This document shows, one piece after another, positions 8,726-17,890 of a DNA stretch of 64,000 bases (its first letter is position 1; each line of letters opens with the position of its first letter). The notes under the pieces were generated by a model. It searched no databases, had not been told where the DNA came from, and saw nothing but the letters and a program-made list of their open reading frames with translations. This DNA is from Rubritalea tangerina (GTDB taxonomy: Bacteria; Verrucomicrobiota; Verrucomicrobiia; Verrucomicrobiales; Akkermansiaceae), in NCBI RefSeq assembly GCF_042683245.1, contig NZ_JBHUJB010000040.1, positions 12,702 to 76,701 of the forward strand. The letters run 5' to 3'. A program made the position numbers and the translations under genes.

Positions 8726-9361
8726 ATGGCACACGAACTTCCAGAACTCGGCTACGCATACGATGCTCTCGAACCACACATCGATGCTCGCACCATGGAG
8801 ATCCACCACTCCAAACACCACAACGCCTACGTCACCAACCTCAACGCAGCCCTCGAAGGTACTGGCGAACTCGCTGAGCTCCCAATCTGCGCACTCGTTG
8901 GCGACCTCAGCAAGGTGCCTGCTGAAAAGCAAGCAGCTGTCCGTAACAACGGTGGCGGTCACCTCAACCACTCCCTCTTCTGGAATGTCATCACTCCTGG
9001 TGGCGCTTCCGCTCCTTCCGGCAAACTCGCTGAAGCAATCGATACCGCATTCGGCTCCTTCGAAGAGTTCAAAAAAGCATTCGCTGCCGCTGGTGCTACA
9101 CGCTTCGGTTCAGGCTGGGCATGGCTCTGCGTAAAAGAAGACGGCACCCTCGCTGTCTGCTCCACACCTAACCAAGACAACCCAATCATGGGTGAGTTCG
9201 CTGATTGCTGTGGTTGCCCACCAATCCTCGGCCTCGACGTCTGGGAACACGCATACTACCTCAACTACCAAAACCGCCGCCCAGACTACATCGCTGCATT
9301 CTTCAATGTCGTGAACTGGGACGTCGTCGCAGAAAATTACGAGAAGTTCTCCAGCAAGTAA
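8726..9361 (+). CDS. sodB: Superoxide dismutase, Fe/Mn family
   Basis: The 211-residue protein matches the full length of the family. The four metal ligands are visible: H27 in EIHHSKHH, H82 in GGHLNHSLFW, and D171 and H175 in DVWEHAYYLNYQNRRPDY. It converts superoxide to oxygen and peroxide and complements KatG at 31332-33545. The metal (Fe or Mn) cannot be decided safely from sequence. No signal peptide is present, so the enzyme is cytoplasmic. There is no Shine-Dalgarno sequence before the ATG. A strong terminator follows, so it is monocistronic. Confidence 0.95.
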   Translation: MAHELPELGYAYDALEPHIDARTMEIHHSKHHNAYVTNLNAALEGTGELAELPICALVGDLSKVPAEKQAAVRNNGGGHLNHSLFWNVITPGGASAPSGKLAEAIDTAFGSFEEFKKAFAAAGATRFGSGWAWLCVKEDGTLAVCSTPNQDNPIMGEFADCCGCPPILGLDVWEHAYYLNYQNRRPDYIAAFFNVVNWDVVAENYEKFSSK

Positions 9362-9388
9362 GCCCGAGAACCCAAACCGCATATCTCC

Positions 9389-9421
9389 AGCGTGCCCACT
9401 CACTCGGGCACGCTTTTTTTG
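9389..9421 (+). terminator. Rho-independent terminator after sodB
   Basis: AGCGTGCCC pairs with GGGCACGCT around ACTCACTC, followed by seven T. It begins about 28 bases past the sodB stop. Confidence 0.93.
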
Positions 9422-9505
9422 TCCCTCACCACCCACATCCACTTTCCCCCATCTGACTCAATATAGAGCTTCACAGCTGGGCTATCTAACTTCACACTCA
9501 CCAAC

Positions 9506-10354
9506 ATGAAAGTCGGCATCATCGCCAATCCTCACAAAGCAGGCGCAGCCAATACCATCCACGCCCTCACCACCCTATTGGCGAAATACCAAATCGAAGT
9601 AGAGTTAGAAAATGATTCTGCCAACATTATCCAATCCTCCTCCCCCTACTCCGCCACCGACCTCGCCAAACGCTGCGATGTTCTCGCCGTCCTCGGCGGC
9701 GACGGCACCATGCTCAATGCCGCACACCGGATCGGCCCCACCGACACCCCCATGGCTGGTATCAATATCGGCACGCTTGGCTTTCTCACCTCCTGCACAG
9801 ATGACGAACTTCACCTCTTCGCTGAAGCACTCGTCGAACAATCTTTCAAAGTCGTCCCCAGAATCTTACTTCAAACCACCATTTCCTACGCCAATGGTAA
9901 TACCGAAAGTGACTTTGCTGTGAACGAAATCACCCTCACAAGGGGGCAAACCGGACGCCTCATCTCCATCGACGCCTACATCGATGGCGCCCTGCTCAAC
10001 CACTACCACGCAGACGGCCTCATCGTGGCCACCCCCACTGGCTCCACTGCCTACTCCCTCGCTGCTGGTGGCCCCTTACTCTCCCCAATCGCAAAAGCCT
10101 TTGTCGTCACCCCCATCTGCCCCCACTCACTCACCAATCGCTCGTTGGTCTTAGATGAATCATCCGTTGTCGAACTCGTCAGTGCCGACCCCACCGAATG
10201 CCCCTCATTCTATTCCATTGATGGCCGTGAGGTCATAGAACTCCCAGCCGACGCACGCATCGAAGTCAAAAAGGCCGACCACCAACTCCACCTCTTACGC
10301 CTCAAAGATAGATCCTACTTCTCAACTCTCAGACAAAAACTCCACTGGGGCTAG
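9506..10354 (+). CDS. nadK: NAD kinase
   Basis: The 282-residue protein has the NAD kinase signature GGDGTML at residues 64-70, the NE motif in FAVNEITLTRG, and the glycine-rich ATPTGSTAYSLAAGGPLLSP segment with the downstream HSLTNRSLVL. It phosphorylates NAD to NADP in the cytoplasm, the only de novo route to NADP. It follows the sodB terminator and so must have its own promoter in the 84 bases between. No Shine-Dalgarno sequence is visible before the ATG. Confidence 0.95.
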   Translation: MKVGIIANPHKAGAANTIHALTTLLAKYQIEVELENDSANIIQSSSPYSATDLAKRCDVLAVLGGDGTMLNAAHRIGPTDTPMAGINIGTLGFLTSCTDDELHLFAEALVEQSFKVVPRILLQTTISYANGNTESDFAVNEITLTRGQTGRLISIDAYIDGALLNHYHADGLIVATPTGSTAYSLAAGGPLLSPIAKAFVVTPICPHSLTNRSLVLDESSVVELVSADPTECPSFYSIDGREVIELPADARIEVKKADHQLHLLRLKDRSYFSTLRQKLHWG

Positions 10355-10471
10355 TGCGCTTACAGCTCAATCTAGCAATCATATCTGCACGTTCCTCCCC
10401 AGCATGACATGTATCCCTGAAAGGCATACTCAACACCTCAAGTACCCTTTCTCAACATTCGATCCGATACT

Positions 10472-12565
10472 ATGAAATCCATACTCATCACGAGCGCAGC
10501 TCTAACTCTGAGCCTCGCCGCTCAAACTAAAATTGCCTGCGTTGGCGACTCGATCACCTTTGGAGCCGGCGTCGCCGCCCGCGAAAAACTCAACTACCCC
10601 GCCCAGCTCGGCTACCTCCTCGGCGACGACTACGAAGTCCGCAATTTCGGCGTCAGCGCCCGCACCATGCTCAACAAAGGTGACCGTCCCTACACCAAGG
10701 AAAAAGCCTACCAAAACTCCCTCAGCTTCGAGCCCAATATCGTCATCATCAAACTGGGCACCAATGACTCAAAACCTCACAACTGGAAATTTAAGGCCGA
10801 GTTCTCAGACGACACCAAGTCCTTGATCAAATCCTACCGTGACCTCCCAACCAAACCTCGCATCATCCTCTGCCAGCCAGTCCCGGTCGCCAAAGATCGC
10901 TGGGGCATCACCGAAAAGGTCGTGCGAAAAGAAGTCGCCCCACTCATCCGCCAGACCGCTCTCGAGGCCGATGTCGAACTCTTCGATTTCCACCCCAAAC
11001 TCATCAACCACCTCGACTGGATCCCCGACGGTGTCCACCCCAATGCCTTCGGCGCCGAAGTCATGGCCCGCTCACTCCACACCTACCTCACCACCGAGCG
11101 CGACGAAACATTCACCACCGAATCAATGGAGAATGCCAAACTCGGAAACTTCCACGGCTACGCCATGCAGAACTTCAAGTTCCAAGGAACCTCCTGTAAA
11201 GTCGTCAGCCCCAAAGTCGCCGCCAAAGGAAAACCTTGGGTCTGGAGAGCCCGCTTCTGGGGCCACCAACCCCAATTCGATGTTACGATGTTAGAACTCG
11301 GCTGGCATGTCGTCTACTGCGATGTCGCCAACCTCTTCGGCGCACCTAAAGCCATCGAGCGCTGGGACAAATTCTACTACGCCATGCAGTCGATCGGCCT
11401 CTCAAAAACACCCTTCCTCGAAGGCATGAGCCGCGGTGGCCTCCCCATCCATAATTGGGCACTCGCCAATCCCAAAAAAGTAGCCGGCCTCTATGGCGAT
11501 AATTGCGTCATGGATATCAAAAGCTGGCCCGCTGGTTTCGGCTCAGGCAAAGGCCACGCAAAAACGTGGGAACAATGCAAAAATGCCTATGGCTTCAAAT
11601 CTGACGACGAGGCCAAAGCGTTCAAAGCAAACCCCATCGATACCGTCGAAAAACTCAAACAAGCTGGCATCCCCCTCCTCTATCTCGTCGGCACCGCCGA
11701 TGACGTGGTCCCAGGAATGGAGAACGCACAACGCGCAGCCCAAAAACTCGACGGCTACGCAGAGCTCATCCTCAAAGAAGGTAAAGGCCACCACCCACAC
11801 GCCCTGCCAAACCCAAAACCAATCGTCGATTTCGCACTGCGCTGTAACTACAGCTTTACCAACCCCGCCGCATTGCCATCCCCCTCAGCCGAGTTCCGCG
11901 GCGGACCTGCTGGCTGGGGCGGCGGCACATGGTGGGACCAACTCACTAAAATAAACCAACTCACCCAAGCAAACCAAGACCTCGAATTGATCTTCTTCGG
12001 CGACTCTATCAGCCAATCGTGGACCGGATCACAAAAACGACTCGCCGAAAAAGGCGGCAAGCGCCCCATCGATCGCTACTTCGCAGATAAATGGAAAACG
12101 GCTTCCTTTGGCATCTCTGGCGACCGCACCGAACACCTATTGTATAGACTACAAAATGGAAACTTCGATGGCCTTAACCCAAAAGCCGTCGTCCTCATGA
12201 TCGGTGTCAATAACCTCCTCACCGCCCGACATAGCGCCGATCAAATCACCGGAGGAATCGAAGCCCTCGTCGAAGAACTGACCGCCAAACTTCCTGAGAC
12301 CGAAATCCTCCTCCTCGGCCCCTTCCCTTCCGGACAAAACCCCGAGGAAGCACGTCGTAAAACAATCGCCAAAATCCAACAAAATATCGCCCCACTCGGA
12401 GATAAAGAACGCGTCACCTACCTCGACCTTGCTCCCGCATTCACCAACCCAGATGGTAGCCTCAAAGCCGAGGCCTACAGCGGAGATAAAATTCACCTCC
12501 GCCCCAAAGGCTACGAAATCTGGGCCGAGGCCATCCTCCCCACCCTCGAAAAAATTAGCCAGTAA
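10472..12565 (+). CDS. Exported three-domain hydrolase: SGNH, alpha/beta-hydrolase, SGNH
   Basis: After a short signal peptide (MKSILITSAALTLSLAAQ) the 697-residue protein carries three complete hydrolase units. The first is a GDSL/SGNH esterase at about residues 19-205, with GDSIT (Ser27), LGTNDSKP and DGVHPN. The second is an alpha/beta hydrolase at about 215-455, with the nucleophile in GMSRGG (Ser320), an acid in VGTADD and a His in GKGHHPH. The third is an SGNH unit at about 490-697, with FFGDSIS (Ser512), SGDRTEHLLYRLQNG, MIGVNN and DKIHLRPKGYE. All three catalytic sets look intact. Secreted SGNH enzymes of this kind are often carbohydrate acetyl-esterases, so a role in removing acyl groups from polysaccharides is likely but inferred. 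A terminator follows. Confidence 0.85.
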   Translation: MKSILITSAALTLSLAAQTKIACVGDSITFGAGVAAREKLNYPAQLGYLLGDDYEVRNFGVSARTMLNKGDRPYTKEKAYQNSLSFEPNIVIIKLGTNDSKPHNWKFKAEFSDDTKSLIKSYRDLPTKPRIILCQPVPVAKDRWGITEKVVRKEVAPLIRQTALEADVELFDFHPKLINHLDWIPDGVHPNAFGAEVMARSLHTYLTTERDETFTTESMENAKLGNFHGYAMQNFKFQGTSCKVVSPKVAAKGKPWVWRARFWGHQPQFDVTMLELGWHVVYCDVANLFGAPKAIERWDKFYYAMQSIGLSKTPFLEGMSRGGLPIHNWALANPKKVAGLYGDNCVMDIKSWPAGFGSGKGHAKTWEQCKNAYGFKSDDEAKAFKANPIDTVEKLKQAGIPLLYLVGTADDVVPGMENAQRAAQKLDGYAELILKEGKGHHPHALPNPKPIVDFALRCNYSFTNPAALPSPSAEFRGGPAGWGGGTWWDQLTKINQLTQANQDLELIFFGDSISQSWTGSQKRLAEKGGKRPIDRYFADKWKTASFGISGDRTEHLLYRLQNGNFDGLNPKAVVLMIGVNNLLTARHSADQITGGIEALVEELTAKLPETEILLLGPFPSGQNPEEARRKTIAKIQQNIAPLGDKERVTYLDLAPAFTNPDGSLKAEAYSGDKIHLRPKGYEIWAEAILPTLEKISQ

Positions 12566-12574
12566 TTAAATACC

Positions 12575-12605
12575 AAAAGCGCGCCTCATCCGAAGCGCGC
12601 TTTCT
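12575..12605 (+). terminator. Rho-independent terminator after the three-domain hydrolase
   Basis: AAAGCGCGC pairs with GCGCGCTTT around CTCATCCGAA, with a short T-rich tail (TTTCTT). It starts about ten bases after the stop. Confidence 0.8.
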
Positions 12606-12683
12606 TGTTAAATCAACCAATGAGCGCACTGCATAAGCCGCGCCCATTCATAGGGGCTACTGGCCCATGTGACGTGCAGGAGC

Positions 12684-14381
12684 CTAAAGGTCTCTGTCTA
12701 GGCGACAAGGGAACGGCTTCCCTCGCAACTTCTGCCCCTTGAGCCCATTAATCACCTTGTTCTCACTCCCCTCTGGCACTTGCACAAGAGTATGCTTCGG
12801 GAAAATGCGAATGCGTCCCAGTGAACCACTCTTCACATCACAAGAGCTGTAAATCATGCCGGCAATCTCCCCAGGCTTCACACCGAGAATACCACCAATA
12901 CCAATAAAGACCTGCTTCATCCCATCAGCCACCTCATTGCGACGTGCCTCACGGTCAAAGTCCCCGCCGCGCTCACGGCGTCCACCACGTTCCCGACGCT
13001 CACCGCGGTCACGTCTCTCACCTCGATCCCTGCGCTCGCGCCCACGGTCATTGCCAGGACGGTCCTCTTGAATCTCCTCACCCTCACGTCCCACAGCTTC
13101 TCGCATCATCCCAAACAAGGTGCCAGCAATATCAGTCGCAGCGAACCCTTGCTCTAACAAGCGATCTACAAGGTTGAGGAATGGTGCTCCCTTCTTCTGC
13201 TCCTCGAGCTTGAGCTTCACACTCTCAAAAAGCACATCGGCACGCTTCCCTTCCACCTCTTCCTGAGATGGCACCTTCTCTCTGCGAATCTTGTGACGCG
13301 TATAGCGCTCCACATTCTGCAGACGATAAACGTCACGCCCGAAAACAAAGGACACAGCCTTACCTGTGCGGCCAGCTCGACCCGTACGCCCAATCCGGTG
13401 CACATAATCTTCTGGATCCTGTGGCAAATCATAGTTCACCACCAAATCCACTTCATCAATATCCAGACCACGAGCCGCCACATCGGTAGCAATCAACAAC
13501 TCCACCTTGCCCTCGCGGAAGCGGTTGATCACACGCTCACGCATCTGCTGGGTGATGTCACCATGCAATCTATCAGCCGTAAAACCACGCGCCAATAACG
13601 CCTCAGTCGCCTCATCCACAGCACGCTTTGTATTACAAAAGACCACTGCCAGACGGAAGGCATTCATATCCAATAAACGCGAAAGCACCTCCACCTTAGA
13701 ACGATTGCGAACCTCGTAATACGACTGGTCGATACGATCCACGGTCAATGTCTTCTTCGCCACCTCCACTTTCTCTGGAGCATCACCAAACTTAGAGATC
13801 AACCTCTCGACATTCTTATTCATCGTCGCCGAGAAAAATAAGGTCTGACGGTGCCCCTCAATCTGACTCAGAATCTCTTCCATGTCATCGCGGAATCCCA
13901 TGTCCAACATGCGGTCCGCTTCATCTAAAATGACCAACTTTAAATCGTCAGTGCGCAATGTCCCACGACGCAGGTGGTCCATCAATCTCCCCGGTGTCCC
14001 CACCACCATCTGCGCCCCACGCAAGCCCTTGATCTGCCTGTCGATAGGTGCACCACCATACACTGGAGTCGCACGCATGCTCGGAAGCTTAGTGCCCAAC
14101 TTGCGCACCTCTTCACATACCTGCACACACAATTCCCGGGTCGGTGACAATATCAATACCTGCGGGCGAAACAATTCTTGGTCAATCAACTCCAGCGCCG
14201 GCAAAGTGAACGCCGCTGTCTTACCAGAGCCAGTCTCAGAAAGCCCAACAATGTCCTTTCCTGAAAGAATCTTCGGAATCGCTAATGCCTGAATCTGTGA
14301 GGGAGCTTCAAAGCCTAGCTCGTTTACGGCATCAAGAAGGGGCTTGGATAATCCCAAGTCCGTGAATTTTAAATCGGTCAT
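12684..14381 (-). CDS. DEAD-box RNA helicase with RGG-like region and DbpA-type RNA-binding domain
   Basis: All core motifs are present: the Q motif (FEAPSQIQ), Walker A SETGSGKT, PTRELCVQV, TPGRL, DEAD in LDEADRMLDMGF, SAT, and HRIGRTGRAGR. After the core comes a strongly basic stretch of repeated R-D/E-R-G units at about residues 450-480. A C-terminal DbpA-like RNA-binding domain follows (VFIGIGGILGVKPGEIAGMI). This is the layout of CsdA/DeaD-type helicases that unwind mRNA and rRNA during ribosome assembly and cold adaptation. I use the ATG at 14379-14381; the longer frame would need a TTG. The roughly 230-base upstream region leaves room for a long leader, as is usual for cold-shock helicases, but I see no defined element in it. 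Confidence 0.93.
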   Translation of the reverse strand: MTDLKFTDLGLSKPLLDAVNELGFEAPSQIQALAIPKILSGKDIVGLSETGSGKTAAFTLPALELIDQELFRPQVLILSPTRELCVQVCEEVRKLGTKLPSMRATPVYGGAPIDRQIKGLRGAQMVVGTPGRLMDHLRRGTLRTDDLKLVILDEADRMLDMGFRDDMEEILSQIEGHRQTLFFSATMNKNVERLISKFGDAPEKVEVAKKTLTVDRIDQSYYEVRNRSKVEVLSRLLDMNAFRLAVVFCNTKRAVDEATEALLARGFTADRLHGDITQQMRERVINRFREGKVELLIATDVAARGLDIDEVDLVVNYDLPQDPEDYVHRIGRTGRAGRTGKAVSFVFGRDVYRLQNVERYTRHKIRREKVPSQEEVEGKRADVLFESVKLKLEEQKKGAPFLNLVDRLLEQGFAATDIAGTLFGMMREAVGREGEEIQEDRPGNDRGRERRDRGERRDRGERRERGGRRERGGDFDREARRNEVADGMKQVFIGIGGILGVKPGEIAGMIYSSCDVKSGSLGRIRIFPKHTLVQVPEGSENKVINGLKGQKLRGKPFPCRLDRDL

Positions 14382-14619
14382 AATCAATACGGTTTGTCCT
14401 GCTCAAGCCGCGTCTGATCGATACCTATTCAACATAAATCAATGGCGGCCAAGGTGCTTATTCCACCTGCGAGGTCGCGAGCTATGCGCCCGCCCCTCAG
14501 AAATAGCAAGCATAATCCTGCCCTACACACACCTTCACAAAAAATGCGCGCCACCCAAGCACTGAGAGCGCGCATAAAAGACATCTCAATCTCCGATCAC
14601 TCCGAGTCGAGAGATCGTA

Positions 14620-15291
14620 TTACTTGCGACGACGTAAGATCAATGCAAGCCCTCCAAGACCAAGCAATGCCGTCGCCCCAGGCTCAGGAACTGCCACCGC
14701 TTCCACTTGAATCATGCCCAGCGCACTCCCCAACGAAATGGTATTGCCTAACCCAGCGGTAAATTCTAGTTCCTCACCAGCCATAAGCTCAGTGATGTTC
14801 GTGAAAGTTCCCGCACCCCCACCAGTATGGCTGTCCGTTGCCACACCAAAGCGCATCGTCGACAACTCGCCAGCACCAGCATTGCCAACATACCATTCGA
14901 CAAGATCGACATCTAAATCAAAACTAATAAAGAGGGACTCTACACCCTGCTCTAATGCCGGCGCCCCATTAGAACCTGCACTCTGAGTCGTCAAGGTCTG
15001 AGCATCTTTCCCAGTACCACTTCCTGCTGCACCAATACCATTGCCTACAGATCCTACGAAAGCATCCGGAGCCGCGCCGCCTGATGGGACCGACGCTCCT
15101 GTGAAGTTCGACTCCGCTCTCACTGTCATTACCAAAGTGACCCCATCTACAATCATGCTATTGGTATAGAGCCCGTCACTTAGCGTAATCGTGTTGTTAG
15201 CCAGATCATTGTTATCAAATATAAAGGTCGCAGCCTGCGCCGAAGCAGCTAAAGCCACACTGGCTGCCACCGTCGTTATCGTTCTTATCAT
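14620..15291 (-). CDS. PEP-CTERM sorting-domain protein
   Basis: The 223-residue protein has a signal peptide (MIRTITTVAASVALAASAQA), a beta-rich body of small residues, and the C-terminal signal VPEPGATALLGLGGLALILRRRK. That signal has the VPEP motif, a hydrophobic helix and an Arg-rich end. PEP-CTERM proteins are exported and then processed by an exosortase, usually in organisms that make exopolysaccharide. No exosortase is in this window. The body gives no enzymatic clue (FTNITELMAGEELEFTAGLGN). Three more PEP-CTERM genes lie at 51-53.6 kb. Confidence 0.9.
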   Translation of the reverse strand: MIRTITTVAASVALAASAQAATFIFDNNDLANNTITLSDGLYTNSMIVDGVTLVMTVRAESNFTGASVPSGGAAPDAFVGSVGNGIGAAGSGTGKDAQTLTTQSAGSNGAPALEQGVESLFISFDLDVDLVEWYVGNAGAGELSTMRFGVATDSHTGGGAGTFTNITELMAGEELEFTAGLGNTISLGSALGMIQVEAVAVPEPGATALLGLGGLALILRRRK

Positions 15292-15639
15292 TGTTGTGTT
15301 TGTATGGTTGTGTTGTACACATCCCTCACGCTGAGTCCCTTACTCAGCTCGGGGAGTTTCCCTCCCACTCCATCAGCGCGTCGCACCAACAAAGCGGTCA
15401 GTGACTATCTGACAAGCACACCCCCACAAATGATCGCCCTTTCTCAACTTTTTCCCCCCACACACCACAAATAATTTTAAAATTCCCCCAATAAACCACC
15501 TAAGCCCATAGATTTTTAAAAGATCTCATGAACCCCACTTGATAATCCTCTACTCTTAAGAACCATCAACCTCCCGACTTCCCCGCTCATGCAACACAGC
15601 AAAATCCCCACACACACACAAATACCAGCCCGCTAAACA
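15292..15639. other. Non-coding gap upstream of the PEP-CTERM gene
   Basis: About 350 bases, AT-rich in the part nearer rpmA, without a credible gene. The only structure seen is a six-base-pair hairpin, CTGAGT/ACTCAG at 15331-15347, in the probable leader of the PEP-CTERM gene. The promoter of that gene should lie here, but I could not single one out. Confidence 0.5.
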
Positions 15640-15676
15640 AAAAAATCGGCCTTAGGTGTGATTACCTAAGACCGAT
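15640..15676 (-). terminator. Rho-independent terminator after rplU-rpmA
   Basis: On the minus strand ATCGGTCTTAGGT pairs with ACCTAAGGCCGAT around AATCAC with one mismatch, followed by TTTTTTTG. It begins about 25 bases past the rpmA stop. Confidence 0.95.
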
Positions 15677-15700
15677 GGAAAATGAATCAGAGTCTCTGAC

Positions 15701-15952
15701 TTACGCACTCAATGGAGCAACGTTTACGCGACGACCTGACTGGTCAAAGTAAACTGTGCCATCGATGTATGCGTGAACTGTGTGGTCTTTACCAATGTAA
15801 ACGTTCTTACCTGGTGTCCACTTAGTGCCACGTTGACGAATGATGATGTTACCTGCTGTAACAACTTCGCCACCGAACTTCTTAACGCCAAGACGCTTGC
15901 TGCGTGAATCGCGGCCGTTCTTAACGGAACCTTGTCCTTTCTTATGAGCCAT
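15701..15952 (-). CDS. rpmA: 50S ribosomal protein L27
   Basis: An 83-residue protein of normal family length: MAHKKGQGSVKNGRDSRSKRLGVK is followed by GNIIIRQRGTKWTPGKNVYIGKDHTVHA. L27 sits at the peptidyl-transferase centre and its basic N terminus reaches the P site. It starts directly with MAHKKG, so no N-terminal leader peptide is present of the kind cleaved in Firmicutes. It is the second gene of the L21-L27 operon, 29 bases after rplU. No Shine-Dalgarno sequence precedes it, which is striking for a ribosomal protein gene. Confidence 0.97.
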   Translation of the reverse strand: MAHKKGQGSVKNGRDSRSKRLGVKKFGGEVVTAGNIIIRQRGTKWTPGKNVYIGKDHTVHAYIDGTVYFDQSGRRVNVAPLSA

Positions 15953-15981
15953 GGTGAGTGATTGTGTTAATGGTTATGAGA

Positions 15982-16293
15982 TTAAGCAACGCTTACGATC
16001 TCGAGCTTAGTGAGGTGACGGCGGTAACCCTTTGTCTTGTGGTAACCTTGGCGACGCTTAAACTTGAAAGCAATACCCTTCTTACCGCGGAACTGGTCAA
16101 CAACCTTAGCTTTAACTGTTGCACCTTCAACTACAGGCGCGCCAACTGTTGTGTTGCTACCGTCGTTGACGAGGAGAACTTCGTCAAATGAGATTTCGGA
16201 ATCAACTGCTGCGTCGAGCTTCTCAACGTCGATTTGATCACCTGCTTGTACGCGGTACTGCTTACCGCCTGTTTTGAAAACTGCGTATGCCAT
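15982..16293 (-). CDS. rplU: 50S ribosomal protein L21
   Basis: The frame is open further upstream, but the conserved start is MAYAVFKTGGKQYRVQAGD at 16291-16293, giving 103 residues, the usual length. Further family segments are DEVLLVND, VEGATVKAKVVDQ and FKFKRRQGYHKTKGYRRHLT. L21 binds 23S rRNA and is needed for 50S assembly. It leads the L21-L27 operon and is divergent from tsaE, so both promoters lie in 16294-16430. There is no Shine-Dalgarno sequence before the start. Confidence 0.96.
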   Translation of the reverse strand: MAYAVFKTGGKQYRVQAGDQIDVEKLDAAVDSEISFDEVLLVNDGSNTTVGAPVVEGATVKAKVVDQFRGKKGIAFKFKRRQGYHKTKGYRRHLTKLEIVSVA

Positions 16294-16430
16294 GGTCTGA
16301 CAATCGTTAATGGTTAAAATAGATGCTCCAACACAAGGGCGTGCTGGACTGGGCGCGGAATTGACCACAATTCGACCATATCCGCAAGATTTTTTTTGAA
16401 CTTATCTCAATAAAATTCAAAAACTTCTCC

Positions 16431-16856
16431 ATGCAATCGCTTTTCCCTATAGAAATCGACTCAGCTGAGGCCATGAAAGCCTTCGGAGCCAAGCTTTCCA
16501 ATCAACTCTCCAGCGGTGACATCCTCGCCCTCATCGGCGACCTCGGAGCCGGTAAAACACACCTCACCCAAGGAATTGCTGAGGCACTCGGCCGTACCGA
16601 CGCCGTCACCAGCCCCACATTCTCCCTCGTCAATGAATACACCGATTGCTCGCCTGAGCTCATCCACTTCGATTGGTACCGCATGGACTCTCCAGAAGAA
16701 CTCCTCGCAATAGGCTGGGAAGATTACCTCGATCGCGATGCCATCCTCGTTATCGAATGGCCAGACCGCTTCCCCGAAATGATCCCACCAGCTAGCCATT
16801 GTATCCATATCGAACACACCCCCACTGGAAGACACCTCAGCTACGCACTAGCCTAA
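16431..16856 (+). CDS. tsaE: tRNA threonylcarbamoyladenosine biosynthesis ATPase TsaE
   Basis: The 141-residue protein has the TsaE Walker A (GDLGAGKT, residues 36-43), the conserved SPTFSLVNEY segment, HFDWYRMDSPEEL, and VIEWPDRF near the end. TsaE is the small ATPase that works with TsaB and TsaD to make t6A in tRNAs decoding ANN codons. It is monocistronic, divergent from rplU, and ends 15 bases from the convergent PhyH gene. TsaB and TsaD are not in the window. Confidence 0.95.
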   Translation: MQSLFPIEIDSAEAMKAFGAKLSNQLSSGDILALIGDLGAGKTHLTQGIAEALGRTDAVTSPTFSLVNEYTDCSPELIHFDWYRMDSPEELLAIGWEDYLDRDAILVIEWPDRFPEMIPPASHCIHIEHTPTGRHLSYALA

Positions 16857-16871
16857 CCAGTGTGCTGTCAG

Positions 16872-17531
16872 CTAAGCCCACTCCAACGCCTCATCTAATG
16901 CGTCGCGATGGGCGTACTCAAAATGCAATACCCTCCTGCGCCCTACCTCAGACGACCTCGCCGACGCATGTAACAATAAGGGCGACATCATCAAAACATC
17001 ACCAGCATCACAGGCACAGACAACTTCATCCCCCCGTCCCACATGCCCAGCCACCTCACCCGGATCAAGCTTACCGAGCCGGTGCGACCCCTGGATCACG
17101 CGCAAAGCCCCATTCTCAGCAGGCGTCGGGTCCAAGTGAACCCTCAGCGTCAGCATCTGCTGTAATACTTCCACTGGCGGTTGCACATGCTCAGCCCCAG
17201 CCTTCTGCGACCACGGCCCGTACCCGGCGAGCGCAACTCGCTCGCGCACCATGATGGTCAAATCTTGATGCCATAATACCGGCCAGTTAGAATCTGCGGT
17301 CTTATCAAACAAAATGCTTCGTACTAATAAATAATCAGCTGGCAAAAATTGCCTCATCTTCTCCGCGTGCGCCAGCCCCATCACTAACTCCGATTTTTCG
17401 GCCACTCGACGCACACACACCTTTCCCTCACGCTCAGCAAGCCCATCGCACTCCCTGCGTAATCTCTCGATTTCATGCGCTTCTAGCACCTTCGTAAAAA
17501 CTGCAAAACCATCTACCTTAAACCCTTCCAT
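16872..17531 (-). CDS. Phytanoyl-CoA dioxygenase (PhyH) family protein
   Basis: About 219 residues. The iron ligands of a 2-oxoglutarate dioxygenase are visible: H88-x-D90 in LWHQDL and a distal His near residue 188 in PLLLHAS, followed by an Arg suited to 2-oxoglutarate binding (RRRVLHFEY). NGALRVIQGSH is also typical. The substrate is unknown; members hydroxylate lipids, amino acids and natural products. I chose Met at 17529-17531 (MEGFKVDGFAVF) because the family starts with such a segment and GGTGGCGGAG lies just upstream. The longer frame adds 20 residues that look like leader sequence. Confidence 0.82.
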   Translation of the reverse strand: MEGFKVDGFAVFTKVLEAHEIERLRRECDGLAEREGKVCVRRVAEKSELVMGLAHAEKMRQFLPADYLLVRSILFDKTADSNWPVLWHQDLTIMVRERVALAGYGPWSQKAGAEHVQPPVEVLQQMLTLRVHLDPTPAENGALRVIQGSHRLGKLDPGEVAGHVGRGDEVVCACDAGDVLMMSPLLLHASARSSEVGRRRVLHFEYAHRDALDEALEWA

Positions 17532-17656
17532 AACTCCGCCACCCACTAAGCAAAACCCACCCTCTATCACAAGCTCCAATCTCCAACCCAACTGTTAGCA
17601 CAGCGCGATAGAATTACAGTTTACAGCCAGCCGAGCACCGCTATACCCTAGCACTA

Positions 17657-17890
17657 ATGAAGCAAGGAACGATCATCGTCACATTCGCAAACCCAGATCA
17701 TAAAGAGGACTTCCTCAAGGATATCAAAGTAGAGGAATCCTCTATCTTCATGAACGAAGGGAACGCGGTCCAACTACCACTCTACTTCACCGCAGAAGCC
17801 GAAGACCACAACCTCGTCGTCAGTGTCGAAGAAGGTGAGCCCGTCGAAGTGGAAGACGAAGACTTCGATCTCGACCTCGACGACCTCTAA
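17657..17890 (+). CDS. Small acidic protein of unknown function
   Basis: A 77-residue protein starting MKQGTIIVTFANPDHKEDF and ending in a very acidic tail (EVEDEDFDLDLDDL). The beginning looks like a compact alpha/beta segment; there is no membrane segment or known motif. The stop codon TAA is the first part of the interspersed repeat that starts at 17887, so the element appears to have supplied the end of the gene. The natural C terminus may once have been different. Divergent from the PhyH gene. Confidence 0.6.
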   Translation: MKQGTIIVTFANPDHKEDFLKDIKVEESSIFMNEGNAVQLPLYFTAEAEDHNLVVSVEEGEPVEVEDEDFDLDLDDL

